Below, piece after piece: positions 51,220 through 62,059 of a DNA stretch of 64,000 nt (position 1 is its first letter; every line of letters starts with the position of its first letter). Source of the stretch: Channa striata. Taxonomy: Eukaryota > Chordata > Actinopteri > Anabantiformes > Channidae. The notes beneath the pieces are model-generated. The model saw nothing but the letters and a program-made list of their open reading frames with translations, made no database searches and was not told where the DNA came from. The stretch is from NCBI GenBank assembly GCA_033026295.1, contig CM065183.1, positions 4,087,157 to 4,151,156 of the forward strand, in the 5' to 3' direction. The position numbers and the translations under genes were made by a program.

Positions 51220-52059
51220 CAATTAAAAGCAGAACAATAACAATATTCACCAATGACAGCAGCGTCTGTACAGTAGTTATGCCCTTCGTTAGTTTCACAA
51301 TGTTCCTCATGAATTAGTTAAGTCTGTTAATTGCACATTTATTACACCCAAGGCCACAGAGAGATACACTAAATGGCTCTGGAATAAAATAACACTTGAA
51401 CATGTATAGGAATCATGAAAAATAAATTAACCTTTTAGATTAGAGCTTAACCTTGTGTGGCAAAAGTAAATCCTACAACTTTTATTTAATTGCTATTTTG
51501 TCTGAGTGAAATGTTTAAATAATATTGTTGGAAAAAAGACCAAATTTTGATTTGCCATTTTACTCTAGTCAGGTATTAATTACCGCTGTGTATGTTGATG
51601 AACAGTGCTGAGTAAAAGTTATAGATTAATAAAAAAATAAAGTAACATTTTAGATACAATTTCAGGTAAAAAAAAAACAAAACAATCAACAGTCCGTGAT
51701 ATTCCAATATTTACATTGCCTTAAGTGCTTTCAAAACAACTTGGTAATGATTATATTTATTTAGAGACAAGAAAATAAGGCAAATATCAAAATCATCTGG
51801 CAGCATAATCTCTTTGTGTTTACATTTTATCATCGCCTTTTCTGATCTCCAGTGTGTTTCATTATGGAGTGACGTTTGAGTGACACTGCGCCGGCTGTCA
51901 CAGCCATGTGCTGAGGTTCCCTCTCATTTCCAGCACCAACAATAATAATGACTATTCTAGTGCTAGCCCCACTATTTGTGTTATTGTTGCAGGGTGTCAG
52001 ACACAAAACCTGACGTTTGCTGTGCTATCAGCAGGAGTGTACAAATACAAACACATTTG
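51220..52059. other. Intergenic, no gene seen
   Basis: AT-rich sequence with A-runs; no exon or clear motif cluster. Confidence 0.5.
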
Positions 52060-52500
52060 CCTGAGTTATTGACCTTTATCTCTCCACTTTCTTGACAGCC
52101 TTCTCCAGTTATTGACAATACAAACACATGGGACGACGCATAACCTTTCATTTACAGAGCACTCTCTCTCTCGCTCGCTTTTTGTCTCTCTGCCTTTCCC
52201 TTGCTCGTTCGTTCCCTTAGTCTGTGTCTCTCTGTTCTTGCAATTTGTTTAAATAAAATGGGGCAGACAATGGTACTGCTCATTTCTGCCATTTTTCTTT
52301 CACTCCAAATTTCAGAAGATAATATCATTAGACCGATACAATGGCTGCTATTCAGCCTTAGATACACAGATATTTCAAGTATTCAATATAGTTTTGACAT
52401 GCTGACATTAGGGGAGAGTGTTGTTTCCCTATTTGTTTGCTTACAATGTCGATTCTATCATAAATCTTGGATTCCTAAGGCGAGATGTTTGTCTTTATGA
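52060..52500. promoter_or_regulatory. Candidate conserved non-coding element
   Basis: TTGACAG at 52,092-52,098, ATTGACA at 52,111-52,117, and two exact SOX words ACAATGG at 52,267-52,273 and 52,338-52,344, 71 bp apart. A CT-rich patch splits the block near 52,160-52,220. A 99-codon + frame (52,201-52,500) starts in that CT-rich patch and resembles no family, so it is not called. Confidence 0.45.
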
Positions 52501-53169
52501 TGTTCAAATTACCACAGAGATATAAACATGGTTAGTGCAGTAAAAACACAAATTATATGCAAAAGATCTACAAATAAAAATAATTTTAAAAAACTAGAAA
52601 TTGCCACTGTTGAGAGATAAATCTTTACAGTGCACATGAGCAGTATTTACACGTATGTTTAAATACACAGACAAGTGTATATGGAGTAGTTTTTATGCAG
52701 AATGAAGAACAACATAATTATTCTGAAAATAGGATTGAATCCATAAACCCATAACAAACAGAATAATTTACTGCGTCTCAATACAGCATTGAATAACAAT
52801 GGTCATAAAAACCACTAGTACTGCACTAATGATTCTCCTGCAGGATTTATTGTGTTTTTCAATGTGTGTCCTCTTGCATTTCAGCGTGAAAAATAGCATA
52901 CATAAAATACGGGTGTCCCCACCAGTCAGCCCCTCTGCAGGTACTTCAGAGCCCCAGAATTAAATTTTAAACAATCCAGACCAGTGTTTGGTGACCATGG
53001 TTAATCATCAAGAAACAAAGACATCAAACAATATTTGATAATGAGAAAAATGCCTCCAGGATATTAGAGGATGGGGGGAGAACACAGCGTGAGCCACCGC
53101 AGCAGAGCTAGGTAGAGAGGCCAGACCAGACACAAGCAGCATTCACGTCTGTGTGTGGTGATGGTGGTT

Positions 53170-53177
53170 GTCTGTGT

Positions 53178-53212
<35 letters not shown>
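53170..53212 (+). repeat. (TG)n microsatellite, left arm of a TG/CA pair
   Basis: About 20 TG units with one GAG interruption; complementary to the CA tract at 53,270. Confidence 0.95.
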
Positions 53213-53214
<2 letters not shown>

Positions 53215-53267
53215 GGTCACACAAAAATCATACACACGCACACAAAGTATTAACTTCCACGGTATCT

Positions 53268-53269
<2 letters not shown>

Positions 53270-53314
<45 letters not shown>
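53270..53314 (+). repeat. (CA)n microsatellite, right arm of a TG/CA pair
   Basis: About 22 CA units lying 57 bp after the TG tract, so the two could pair as a long hairpin. Confidence 0.95.
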
Positions 53315-53316
<2 letters not shown>

Positions 53317-53319
53317 CTT

Positions 53320-53520
53320 ATGGAGTTAAAAAGCCATTAAAACATTGGCTCTTTTTTAAAGTTCATGATGAGATAATTAGAATTCAGTGTATGGAGCCAG
53401 TGGTGAGATTACAGCTTTGTGAAATTGTGCTTCATTTTGAACTTCACTGCATCACGCCTCAACCCAATTATCTGCGGTTAAAATGGCTTAGTGAGGCTCC
53501 AAACTGTGACTGACAAAAGA
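53320..53520. promoter_or_regulatory. Candidate conserved non-coding element
   Basis: Plain sequence with AGCCATTAAAACATTGGC, GAGATAATTAGAATTC and CCCAATTATCTGCGG. A + frame (53,184-53,513) enters it from the CA repeat and is not credible as a gene. Confidence 0.37.
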
Positions 53521-53879
53521 TAAAGATGGACAACAAAAGTTTTCTTTATACATAAAAGTTGTTATTTTCCCCAAATGTTCAAAAAGGCTACAAGGCTAGA
53601 TTTCTATTTCATGTATTATTCAAAATACTTTTTTGAGGGATTACATTAATATGCCTTAAAAGTATATTCTTATTTTTGAACATTTTTGAAATATGAAAGT
53701 ATTTTTTAAAATCACCCTTCCTAGAAAATCATGAATTTATACTTTAGTAATAAATGATACAGACTGGTTCCATTTTTCAGCAGGCCGGTGTAATTAGTGC
53801 TAACTAAAGTAAGAAGTTTGGCAGGCAGGGGGAAAGAAGGAGGGCAAGCACTGTTGAGTAATGAGGATTTTTTAAAACA

Positions 53880-54320
53880 TCATACCTCTGTCATACTGTT
53901 ATTGGTTTATCCTTGATTGACGCAGCATTACCAGTCTGGTCAAATCGAGGGAGATACAGCAACCTAGGCCGAACGGCAGCATGTGCAGCCACCTCGGTCA
54001 TGCAAATTGCACCCGGGCAACCCATTGACAATGATTAATGAGCCTGGGCTGCAGCCTTTGTTTCCGCGTGCAGCCGTTTAGAGTGAAATACAATTCCAAA
54101 ATATTATCAATCCCCTATTAATCCAGTAAATTTGTTGACATCACACATGTTGTTCTGAACAATTTATAGCCAAATGTGTGTTTGCACATGCATATGTGTG
54201 TATATTATGGGTGTGAGCCCAATTGAATTTAATTACATGTCTTCTAATTAAATTCATTAAAAGATAATAAAAATAAATGGAAGAAACAGCTTTGAAAGCT
54301 AGGCTGAAACACATGTGTCT
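53880..54320. promoter_or_regulatory. Candidate enhancer with PBX/HOX-type and octamer motifs
   Basis: TGATTGACG (53,914-53,922) is one base from the PBX-MEIS composite core. ATGCAAAT (54,000-54,007) is an exact POU octamer. CCCATTGACAATGATTAATGAG and CCTTTGTTTCC follow, and ATTATCAATCCCC and several AATTA cores lie further on. A repeat-poor block with no recognisable coding frame. One of the strongest motif clusters in the window. Confidence 0.5.
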
Positions 54321-55184
54321 TGTCTTCCGTGATGTAAGATATGGATGTGAGACTTTCAGGGGCAGTCATGCTGTTAAAGGGGGAATACATGAATCCGATA
54401 CCTTGCTAATACTACAGGCATTTCCTGGTTATGGCTTGCCTCATGTTTAAAGTGTGATTTTTAAAGCTGAGATCCCAGACTCCCTGAAGATTGGAAAGTA
54501 ATTCAGTGGTGCAGAGGAGAGAAGTCGCTGACTTCCCAAATGGAAAAAAAGAAACGTTATGACAGTAACGCTGACGATCTGGTGTAACAAAATGCTCTCT
54601 TTGTACAGTGAGTAATATCACTGGATGTGGTGAGGAGGGACTAATGCGTACGACATGGGAGGGATCACAATTTCCTTAAACTGTGTGATAACTAAAGGAA
54701 ATTACACAACCTTAAAATGTATGCATTCATTGACTAAAGATGCTGTAATAAAAACAATATCTCTCACACACACATTTTCTCCCTTTGACAGCAACACACC
54801 TTCCCTATGTGCTGTAAGCAAAATGTAAATGTTTTTCAGACATTAATGTATATAAGCGCCATTACTGGCGCGGTGCTCAGCACTACAATGGTGTGCTGAG
54901 ATCAGTGGAGCAAAGATCAGTGCAGCGTCTCTTGGATATCAGAGGGAGACATCCTTTGTAAATTCATCTCCCACTGTGAGCAGGCTTCACAGCTGGTTAA
55001 CGGCACGGTGTGTACCACTGCCCTGTTTACATGCAGCTCCAAAGCACTTGTCTTTCCCCTGCATCCTCTCCCTGCAACCCCCTCCATCACCTCGCACTCT
55101 CCTTTAGCGCTCATCACAACCGACTGAGGCTCTCATAGTTATCAAAGATGCATGCAGACACAAAGTGATTCGGTGTATGGGTGT

Positions 55185-55186
<2 letters not shown>

Positions 55187-55217
<31 letters not shown>
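55187..55217 (+). repeat. (CA)n microsatellite
   Basis: About 15 CA units preceded by GTGTGCG. Confidence 0.95.
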
Positions 55218-55220
<3 letters not shown>

Positions 55221-56720
55221 GAGTACATGCACATGCAAAGAGACATGCACCTATACACACACAACAAAATCTCTGATCCCCTAGCATTTGGAGCCATTAC
55301 AGTACACAGCCTTCTAACCCCTTCTCTGATTTTTATCTTTTTATACCATCACATTACAATGATCCTTTTATACCTATTACACACGCGGCTCCCCACCAAA
55401 CCCCTGATCCTGTGATACCTAGATGAGTAAACTGCTCCTCCTGCCCCTGACCTCAGCCCTTTGTAGCAATCAGACCAGACTTCCTCAGAGGCCCTGATCT
55501 TATCTAGCCATACCAATCCCACTACACAGCTCCCTTTTGTAGCCACCACAGAGTGCTGAGCCCTTTCAGACCCACGGACTGTGCCGGGGAACACACAGCC
55601 CGAGACCTCAGCTCATCACAGACATCATACTACACTGCCCAACAACAATGAGCTCTATTTTCTGATGCACCACAGGTCAGACGGAGTCTCTCTGGTCACC
55701 AGCGCATTGTTCACCCACAAAGAAGGAAACCAGCAATGTTGTTGCCAAAAGAATGTTTGACTCCATAGAATTACTTGATACCATCATACAAGCTTGGAGA
55801 CAATAATGCCAATTTGGTTTTCACGCGGAACAACTTTTAAAATAATAAACCAATTGCTTTTAATTTATTTGTAACATGTAGGAAGAAAAAATGTGATTAG
55901 AAAATAAATAATTAAAGCCAGTATGAAACTCACCATATGACTTGGGGATTTGCTGCATCTGTGTATAAAGCGAGATGGTAAAGAGAGGTGGTAAATCAAT
56001 TAAGGTTGACTGAGGTTTAGCACTGTTCAGAGACTAATTACACAATAATGCCATAGTAAAATTATACTGATCTCAAGGGACTTATTTGACAAATTAGGTC
56101 TTAAGGATTGACAATGCCATCTACAGACAGATACAACCATGTATTTCAAAAGTGAAAAACAAACACAAACATTAATCAGCTAATGATTATTAGTTTACAT
56201 TTGCAAATATGTCAATTAAATTGCATGCAGTTTATGGTTATGAAGGGCAAATGAGTATAACTTTAAAATTCACATGAATGCTTGATGAATCATTATCAAC
56301 ATTGGCACCATTTAGACATTGGTGTTGGTAGCCTTTTAATCACAACTTTCACATGTTGTAATTTCCAAATAATTCTTGCAGGGGGGGAATTTTTAAGGTA
56401 AGACAAACTTCCTGTAAATTAAATTAGTATCTATATGGATCACAAAGGCTTTAGGCTGGACAAGATACCAGACGTGTAGCGTCTTGAAGTGACTCCTGAG
56501 GGTTAAGTATCTTCAGTAGTGGGCTTGGCTTTAGGTGCCTACATTCATATGCCCTGCTGGCCAATCACTGCCGTCACCCTAAATTAATGCAAAACATATA
56601 AAGATACATAACTGACAATGATGATTGTTAAACCAATGACACACCTAGTCGAAGTGAGCGGCTGCACTTGGTGCATCATAGTTACTGAACCACACACACG
56701 TCCTCCCTCTCACTGTGCCT

Positions 56721-56750
56721 CTCTCTCTCTCACTCACTCTCGCTCTCTTC
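56721..56750 (+). repeat. CT-rich imperfect repeat
   Basis: CTCTCTCT runs interrupted by CACTCACT and CGCT, about 100 bp upstream of the promoter-like region. Confidence 0.75.
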
Positions 56751-56819
56751 TTCCCGGCCACGCAGCTTATGCATTAAAATGATTTTTTTACATGTTAAAC
56801 TGGAAAATATGTGACGACT

Positions 56820-57370
56820 GTCTCTCCATCTTCAGTACATGTATCTGTACGTATCGCTAACAGCTGATACGTGCGCAGAGAAATGCAGTAAGCAGCGGGT
56901 TTGGCTGGACCCCGCCTACTGGGTGATAAGTAACCAATCGGCTGCTGTTATACTCAGCTCTTTTGGTGAATCACCCAATCAACACGGTCCTCACACCGAG
57001 GTCATCTCTTCAACTTCCTAGCGGGAAGCGGCTATCGGGCAACTGTTCAGAGGCAACAGGAATACATGGTAAACAACTGGTACGTGTTATATGTTACCTT
57101 AAAATGTCAGAGTTGATAATGTGTTGCATAAAGCTGGCATGCATTAACTGTAATTCGGTGACAATAAACGCTTTACCTCGCCAATCGCTTTAAGTGAGTC
57201 GCGCTAGCCACAACATTAGGCTAAGTTTGGTTAGCAGTTTAGAAAACGTTACAGCTGTTTTTGACAGCTGTCGGTCACGTTGTTTGCATCTCAAAACCAG
57301 ATTGCTACAGGAACATCTGTTGATCGATCTCTCACCTGTTTATACAGACAGATACAGCAGCTAGTCAAAG
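56820..57370 (+). promoter_or_regulatory. Probable CDIN1 promoter and 5' UTR
   Basis: CpGs cluster here (about two dozen by eye between 56,840 and 57,430), unlike most of the surrounding sequence. Two forward CCAAT boxes lie at 56,934-56,938 and 56,975-56,979. A GC-rich CCCGCC is at about 56,911, and an ETS-like TTCC followed by the E2F-like core GCGGGAA is at about 57,015-57,027. I see no TATA box close to a clear start, which fits a housekeeping-type promoter. A possible donor (ATG|GTAAAC near 57,069) and a pyrimidine-tract acceptor ending at 57,347 would allow a short 5' UTR intron. That is inference; the leader may instead be continuous. Confidence 0.6.
57262..57272. promoter_or_regulatory. 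Near-palindromic TGACAGCTGTC site
   Basis: Eleven of the twelve bases of the TGACAGCTGTCA MEIS/TGIF dimer form, about 100 bp before the CDIN1 start codon. Confidence 0.45.
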
Positions 57371-57471
57371 ATGAGACTGTCCCGAAGTGAATATAAGGAG
57401 ATTGTTAGATGGACGGACCGACTGAGACCCACCCGCCAATGCATGAAGATGCTAAAGGACCAGTTTCCAAA
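57371..57471 (+). CDS. cdin1: CDIN1 (C15orf41) orthologue, first coding exon
   Basis: This is the first coding exon of the codanin-1-interacting nuclease. In human the protein is a PD-(D/E)XK-type nuclease that binds codanin-1, and it is mutated in congenital dyserythropoietic anaemia type I. The exon encodes 33 complete codons plus two bases. Compared with the human N terminus as I remember it, the alignment is gap-free: Met1, Leu3, Tyr8, Glu10-Ile11, Pro20-Thr-Arg-Gln23, Leu28-Lys29 and Phe32-Pro33 coincide, with conservative changes at 4, 5, 7, 25 and 26. The start is fixed by an in-frame TAG at 57,362-57,364 and a purine (A) at -3. The exon ends at a consensus donor (GTAAGC from 57,472), leaving phase 2. 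The nuclease domain must lie in exons beyond the window. The name rests on a short stretch recalled from memory, so a protein search is the obvious test. Confidence 0.8.
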
Positions 57472-57829
57472 GTAAGCTGCTCCACACTGGACTTTTCTGT
57501 GCTTCGTTTACACGTTTATTATGTGACGTTTCAGCTAATGTAAATGTTTTATGTCCCACAACAAACTGCAGTGTATGAGCAACTTTTACCTTTGTACATT
57601 ATGGTCCAAAGTGTGCAAAGCAATATTTTTGATATTTGGGAAATACTATGAGCTCACAAGAGCAAGTTAAGGGACCTTTAGTGATAAGCTAACTATGATC
57701 TTCTTATTATCTAACTTCCTATCCTACATCTGTTTCTCCTGTCTCCCATTTTATACTATTAATCGATTAAATGTGTGCAATCCCATTTAATTCACTTGTT
57801 ATGATCCCTAATTAATTCCACACAGGTGT

Positions 57830-58180
57830 CAGCATAGGCTTTCCCCACAAAGTGTTTTGCCATGCACCACCTGCACATCCAGAAATCGAAGAAAGAGGTT
57901 AATGGTTGTGTTTGCCTTTCTCCTTGACACTGAAGGCCCTCACTTTATTGAACGTAACATGTGTAATCCCCCAAGGCCACTGGGACACCATGGCTGATCC
58001 TGTCGAGGTCACTTACAAAGTCGGATGTATTTGGAGCTTCCTACTTCCATTGTCCCCTAATCACCAATCTTGAAGAAGGTATTGAGTCCCCAAAGGGGAC
58101 ACAACAGGGCTTGAGCTTGCCTTTGTTCTCACTGTCAGTATTTTACAGAATATGTCATGTGTATAAAGTACATTTAATAT
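57830..58180. promoter_or_regulatory. Candidate conserved non-coding element (CDIN1 intron)
   Basis: A repeat-free block with TTCCTCCT-type and CCTAATCACC words and balanced composition. It lies less than 400 bp after the first exon. No frame resembles CDIN1. Confidence 0.4.
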
Positions 58181-58189
58181 CTTCTTTGT

Positions 58190-58570
58190 TTAGGCACAAA
58201 CACTAGGAGGTCCTTCTTATGTTTATTTTGAATTTCCTTTCTCCCTTTGGTTTCTTAATCCAAGCTCTCCTGGTAATAATTAAAGATAAACATATTCTTT
58301 CAATTCTGCATGATCGCGTTCTCTTTAAGGTGCTGGATCTTCTGTTTAGTCTTGCTGGTTATTGTTATTATTTCGTTCACCATGACCAATCTTGGGGAGG
58401 CCCTTGCTCTTTAAAATCCCTGAGTCTCGTCACTGGGCCTGACAGACAGGCACGGCAGCAGTGTTTTCACAGCCTGCGAAATTATTCTGGTTGTCCAATC
58501 AGCTGAGCTGGGCTCTGGAAGGTTAGTGATTGGACTGGCAGGAAATCAGGCTTTAAGACATAACATATCG
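58190..58570. promoter_or_regulatory. Candidate conserved non-coding element (CDIN1 intron)
   Basis: Plain sequence with GGTAATAATTAAAGATAAAC, TTATTGTTATTATTTCG, TGACAGACAGG (TGACAG at 58,440-58,445) and GTCCAATCAGC (CCAAT at 58,495-58,499) next to GTGATTGGAC. Motif-rich and unbroken; no coding similarity. Confidence 0.48.
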
Positions 58571-59629
58571 ACTAGGCCATCCATCATCTCTTAGCATGCG
58601 CTCAGGCACGGCAGTCAGCCACCCCCACCCTACACCCCTCTTGTCCCCTCGGACTGTGTGGGAGCCCTGCCACTGCGTAAATATTGGCAAGGCTGGGACT
58701 GGCAAGAGTGGGGTGGTGGACAGCCCAGCATTGAAGTGTAGAGATTTAATAGCCCAAGAGATAGAAAACACAGGTATCTGGACAGAAAGTCATTTCACAT
58801 TGTACTGATTTTACATATGATGTAGTTGATGATTTATTGTCTAATGGAGTCTTGTTGGAGACTGTGATAGTTTTGTGAGGGGCATGTGCCATAATTTGGA
58901 GCAAAAAGTTAAATTTTACAAAATATACAGTTTACATATACTATTTTTACACTGTCCATCCAGTCCAGTATATGGAAATGTCTTGCAGGTAATGGATGGA
59001 AATGCCTGCTGATAGTACTTGGTAAGAATTTCCACTAAACTATAAATCTTAGAAATGTTATATTAAAATATAAATGAAATATTATACATCCACACTAATT
59101 GATGATAATGTAATGGAATTTTATTGTGATATTTCTACAAAAGCAGACTGAACTAAAATAAAAAAAACTATTAAAAAGAAACAAAAAGTCTAAAAAAAAA
59201 AGACTGCAGTGTTACGTGTCTGAAAAACTGTCTAGTGTAAATGCAAATACATTGTTATGCTGAATTTCAGGTTAATTATAGCACATGCTTTTCAATATTC
59301 TTATATGCCTTGATGCGACATAAACATTTTATAAATAAACTGATATAGATTTTAATTTTATTGCCTTGGGATTTTTAAATTAAAACAATTTTCAGTCATG
59401 TAGATCCTTAAGAGTAGCCATTATCTGTCTCTGGGTGCTGTCTTGAGCCCCAGTGCATTTTATAGTCATTGCTTTTTATTGGGCACACAAAGGGAGGAAA
59501 TTTTAAACTTTAAACAAAATGAGTATTATAGACCATTACAAGGTAATTTTCATGGAAGGTCTGTCAGTCTTTCTGTTCTACTATGAGTATGGGTAGTGGG
59601 AGGGGAGAGGGAGGGTTCGATAGACAGAT
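58571..59629. other. Intronic, no exon seen
   Basis: AT-rich spacer with A-runs and no motif cluster that stands out. Confidence 0.5.
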
Positions 59630-60075
59630 AGAAAGAGAGAGATTGTGATGTGGAGTCCCTCATCTGTAACGGCTGCATAACACAGATGTTGGGAGTCATC
59701 TGTCAGCCTGGCCTCACTTGCTGGGCCCGAGCTGCTCTGGGGGAAAAAGAATTGGACACGGTGCTGTCACTTTTTACCCCCACTCACAATGGAGGGACAT
59801 GCAAATATCAACCCCCTTTCTTGCCCTCTCTTCCTTGCCCTCCTCTTAGCCAGCCATGGTGTCCTGTCTGCTATCTGGACGGCGGCTAGGGAGCGAGGAA
59901 GGGTGGGAGGGCTCATCGCAGGCCAGTACGGGGGAAAATGTGACATTGGTCCCATCAGGTCCTCCTCTTGCCACATATTAGAATTGGAAATGATGGGCTG
60001 CTCTCTGAGGCCTTGCCTGGCTTCCCTTGGGTCTAGAGGGGACTCCAGTCCTTCCACCCTTTTTCCCCAGAGATG
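59630..60075. promoter_or_regulatory. Candidate conserved non-coding element (CDIN1 intron)
   Basis: CTGTCA at 59,700-59,705 and 59,764-59,769, an exact octamer ATGCAAAT at 59,799-59,806 and GAATTGGAAATGATGGGC. Open frames on both strands reflect low stop density; none resembles CDIN1. The region 59,810-59,930 is pyrimidine-rich and may be less constrained. Confidence 0.43.
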
Positions 60076-60336
60076 GTCTGTGTAAGGAGGGCGAGAAAAA
60101 GAGGGAGGGAATGTAAGAGTCCTGTGTCCTTCTGTGCTATATTATGAATGAATTTGGATGTAATGATTACCCCCCCTCCTTTTTAAAAAGCCATTCAGCT
60201 CACTCCTCATATGGCTTTCACAGTCATGAAATTAGGAGTGTGTGCAAGAAGGGGCAGATGCCCCTGTTTTGTAAAATGTTTAAAAAGTAAAGTGTGACGC
60301 ATCCCTCCCCTCTAAAGTGCATCTCTCTCATTCTTT

Positions 60337-60340
<4 letters not shown>

Positions 60341-60388
<48 letters not shown>
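60341..60388 (+). repeat. (CA)24 microsatellite
   Basis: Twenty-four uninterrupted CA units. Confidence 0.97.
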
Positions 60389-60390
<2 letters not shown>

Positions 60391-60399
60391 CAGGCACAC

Positions 60400-60640
60400 A
60401 GCTCCCTGGTGAGGAGTCCCTGAACGTTTTTCGAATCGGGCCCTAATGTGCCGTTTTCATCAGCACTGAGGCAGGCTGCAATATGGTGCTTGGGCTCGCG
60501 CTGGGAATATGAATGTTGATTAAGCATGCGTTCAGCCTTTTGAAATTCAGAAGAAGTGTCAAAATAATGGATGTTGAGCAAATGTCAAGCATTTGTTAAT
60601 TTCTCTGTTATTTGGGATTTATCTAGCATGATCTTTGGAA
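60400..60640. promoter_or_regulatory. Candidate conserved non-coding element (CDIN1 intron)
   Basis: Plain block: GCCCTAATGTGCCG, GTTGATTAAGCATGCG, AAAATAATGGATG and CAAATGTCAAGCATTTG, the last containing an imperfect inverted repeat (CAAATG...CATTTG). Immediately follows the CA tract. Confidence 0.43.
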
Positions 60641-60945
60641 GGAAAGCAAGGGGCAGGGTTGTTGTGGCCATTGATATGGTGATTTATTTTTTTTTGCTAT
60701 AGATGCTTTGTTTTTGATGGTAATATCTCAGCTCAGAATGGAGCTTAGGGACTTGCTCATTGATTATTTATTGTGGCTCTAGTGTTCTTTTTTTACATGC
60801 TGGTTAAACCTAAGAATTTGGTAACAGGCCCGATGCATTAAACAGGTAAGCTCTTCATACAATTAGTTTAACTTCATACTCTACCTCACGAACTAAGTGT
60901 CACATTTGGCCGATTATGGTTGTTCGTTAAAGAGTATGGATGGCT

Positions 60946-60969
60946 TTAAAAAAAAATCTTTTTTTTTAA
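60946..60969. repeat. A9/T9 perfect inverted repeat
   Basis: TT-A9, a two-base TC spacer, then T9-AA; could extrude as a small hairpin or reflect paired homopolymer slippage. Confidence 0.7.
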
Positions 60970-61278
60970 TTATGTCAGCTTATCTTTTACAGTGTAGGAT
61001 GTAGTTTAAGAGTTTGTTTACAATTACGTGTTTTTAATTTAATTTAGTTTTCTTTTAGGAGACAGTTTTGGCCTAATACAATTCTTGATATAGTTTATAC
61101 ATAGTCAAATAAAATTTTGCAAATCAGAAAGTTTTCTTATCACCATTGTTGGCTGTGGTGCTGGCTCGCTTTGTCATCTGAAAACATTTATTTTCATTTC
61201 ACAAAGCTTTCTTAAGCCGTTATTAAATCAAGGATTTAAAAAGAAGTAAATATGCCTTTTTATAAGCTCTTTTATAAA

Positions 61279-61301
61279 GGGGTGGGGTGGGGTGGGGGGG
61301 G
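61279..61301 (+). other. Strong G-quadruplex motif (CDIN1 intron, sense strand)
   Basis: Four G-tracts of 4, 4, 4 and 8 separated by single T loops. One-base loops and four-G tracts are the most stable class of predicted quadruplex. It is on the + strand, so the nascent CDIN1 transcript would carry it if the gene model is right. Confidence 0.75.
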
Positions 61302-61319
61302 TTGTGCAAGTTCTACATT

Positions 61320-61920
61320 TATTGTGAAATCTGCTTTGTCTGTGGATTTAACAAAGTTGCACTCTTGCAGCACTTGAGAAGGAAGAATTCTTCCCTTCTT
61401 TTGTTACCTGGAAGTGGCAATAACATTACCCCAAGACTGATCTAGTGCAGAGCCTGTGGGGGCAGCCCCAATGGCCTCCAGCACACGGCCTCTCACTTCT
61501 GGCTGCCCATATTGAACAAAACACAAACTGGCAGCTGGGGCTTAGAGGTACAACCCTTGATAGTTTAGAGGCTGGCAAACTAATTCCACAGCTTTATGTG
61601 GCTAGATGAGCATTGCTAGGGTGAAAGGATGAATGAGGTGTAAGCAGAGAGGAGAGATGTAGAAAGAGGAGAGGCTGTGCTGAGTTTACAACTTTATGTC
61701 AGGCTAAGGAGTTCATGAATAATAGATGCAATCAATTACTTGATTAGGAAGCCCAGGAATGACTACTTCCTCTTCATATCGTAGGGACGTTGTCCAAGCA
61801 TACTCTATAGATTGTAAAGCATTTTCGGCTCATTGGACCAAAAACACTGAGGTAAGCAGCCCATTGTTCAAGTTAGCATTGGCCTGAAGTGATTATTAGA
61901 GACGCTATCTTGAAGGTTAA
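61320..61920. promoter_or_regulatory. Candidate conserved non-coding element (CDIN1 intron)
   Basis: A long, repeat-free stretch with GATTTAACAAAGTTGC, GCAATAACATTACCCC, GCAAACTAATTCC, GCAATCAATTACTTGATTAGG and GTGATTATTAGAG. Composition is balanced, homopolymers are short, and no reading frame of note exists. A strong visual candidate for a constrained element. Confidence 0.48.
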
Positions 61921-62059
61921 AACTGTGAGCATTGGATTGCTGGACAGAATGAGCTATTAATATTAGTAGAAACAAACATATGAGCTATTGTAAGGAAGCC
62001 CAACATATCGTGTGCGGTATTTGGTGTAGCATCGGTTTTGTTTCTTAGTCCCCAAAGCC

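Larger units (their letters stand above)
54321..56819. other. Intergenic, no gene seen
   Basis: Contains a (CA)n run at 55,187-55,217 and a C-rich stretch at 55,390-55,620. AT-rich DNA with several AATTA words at 55,860-56,420 may hide further regulatory DNA, but nothing specific is supported. Confidence 0.45.
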
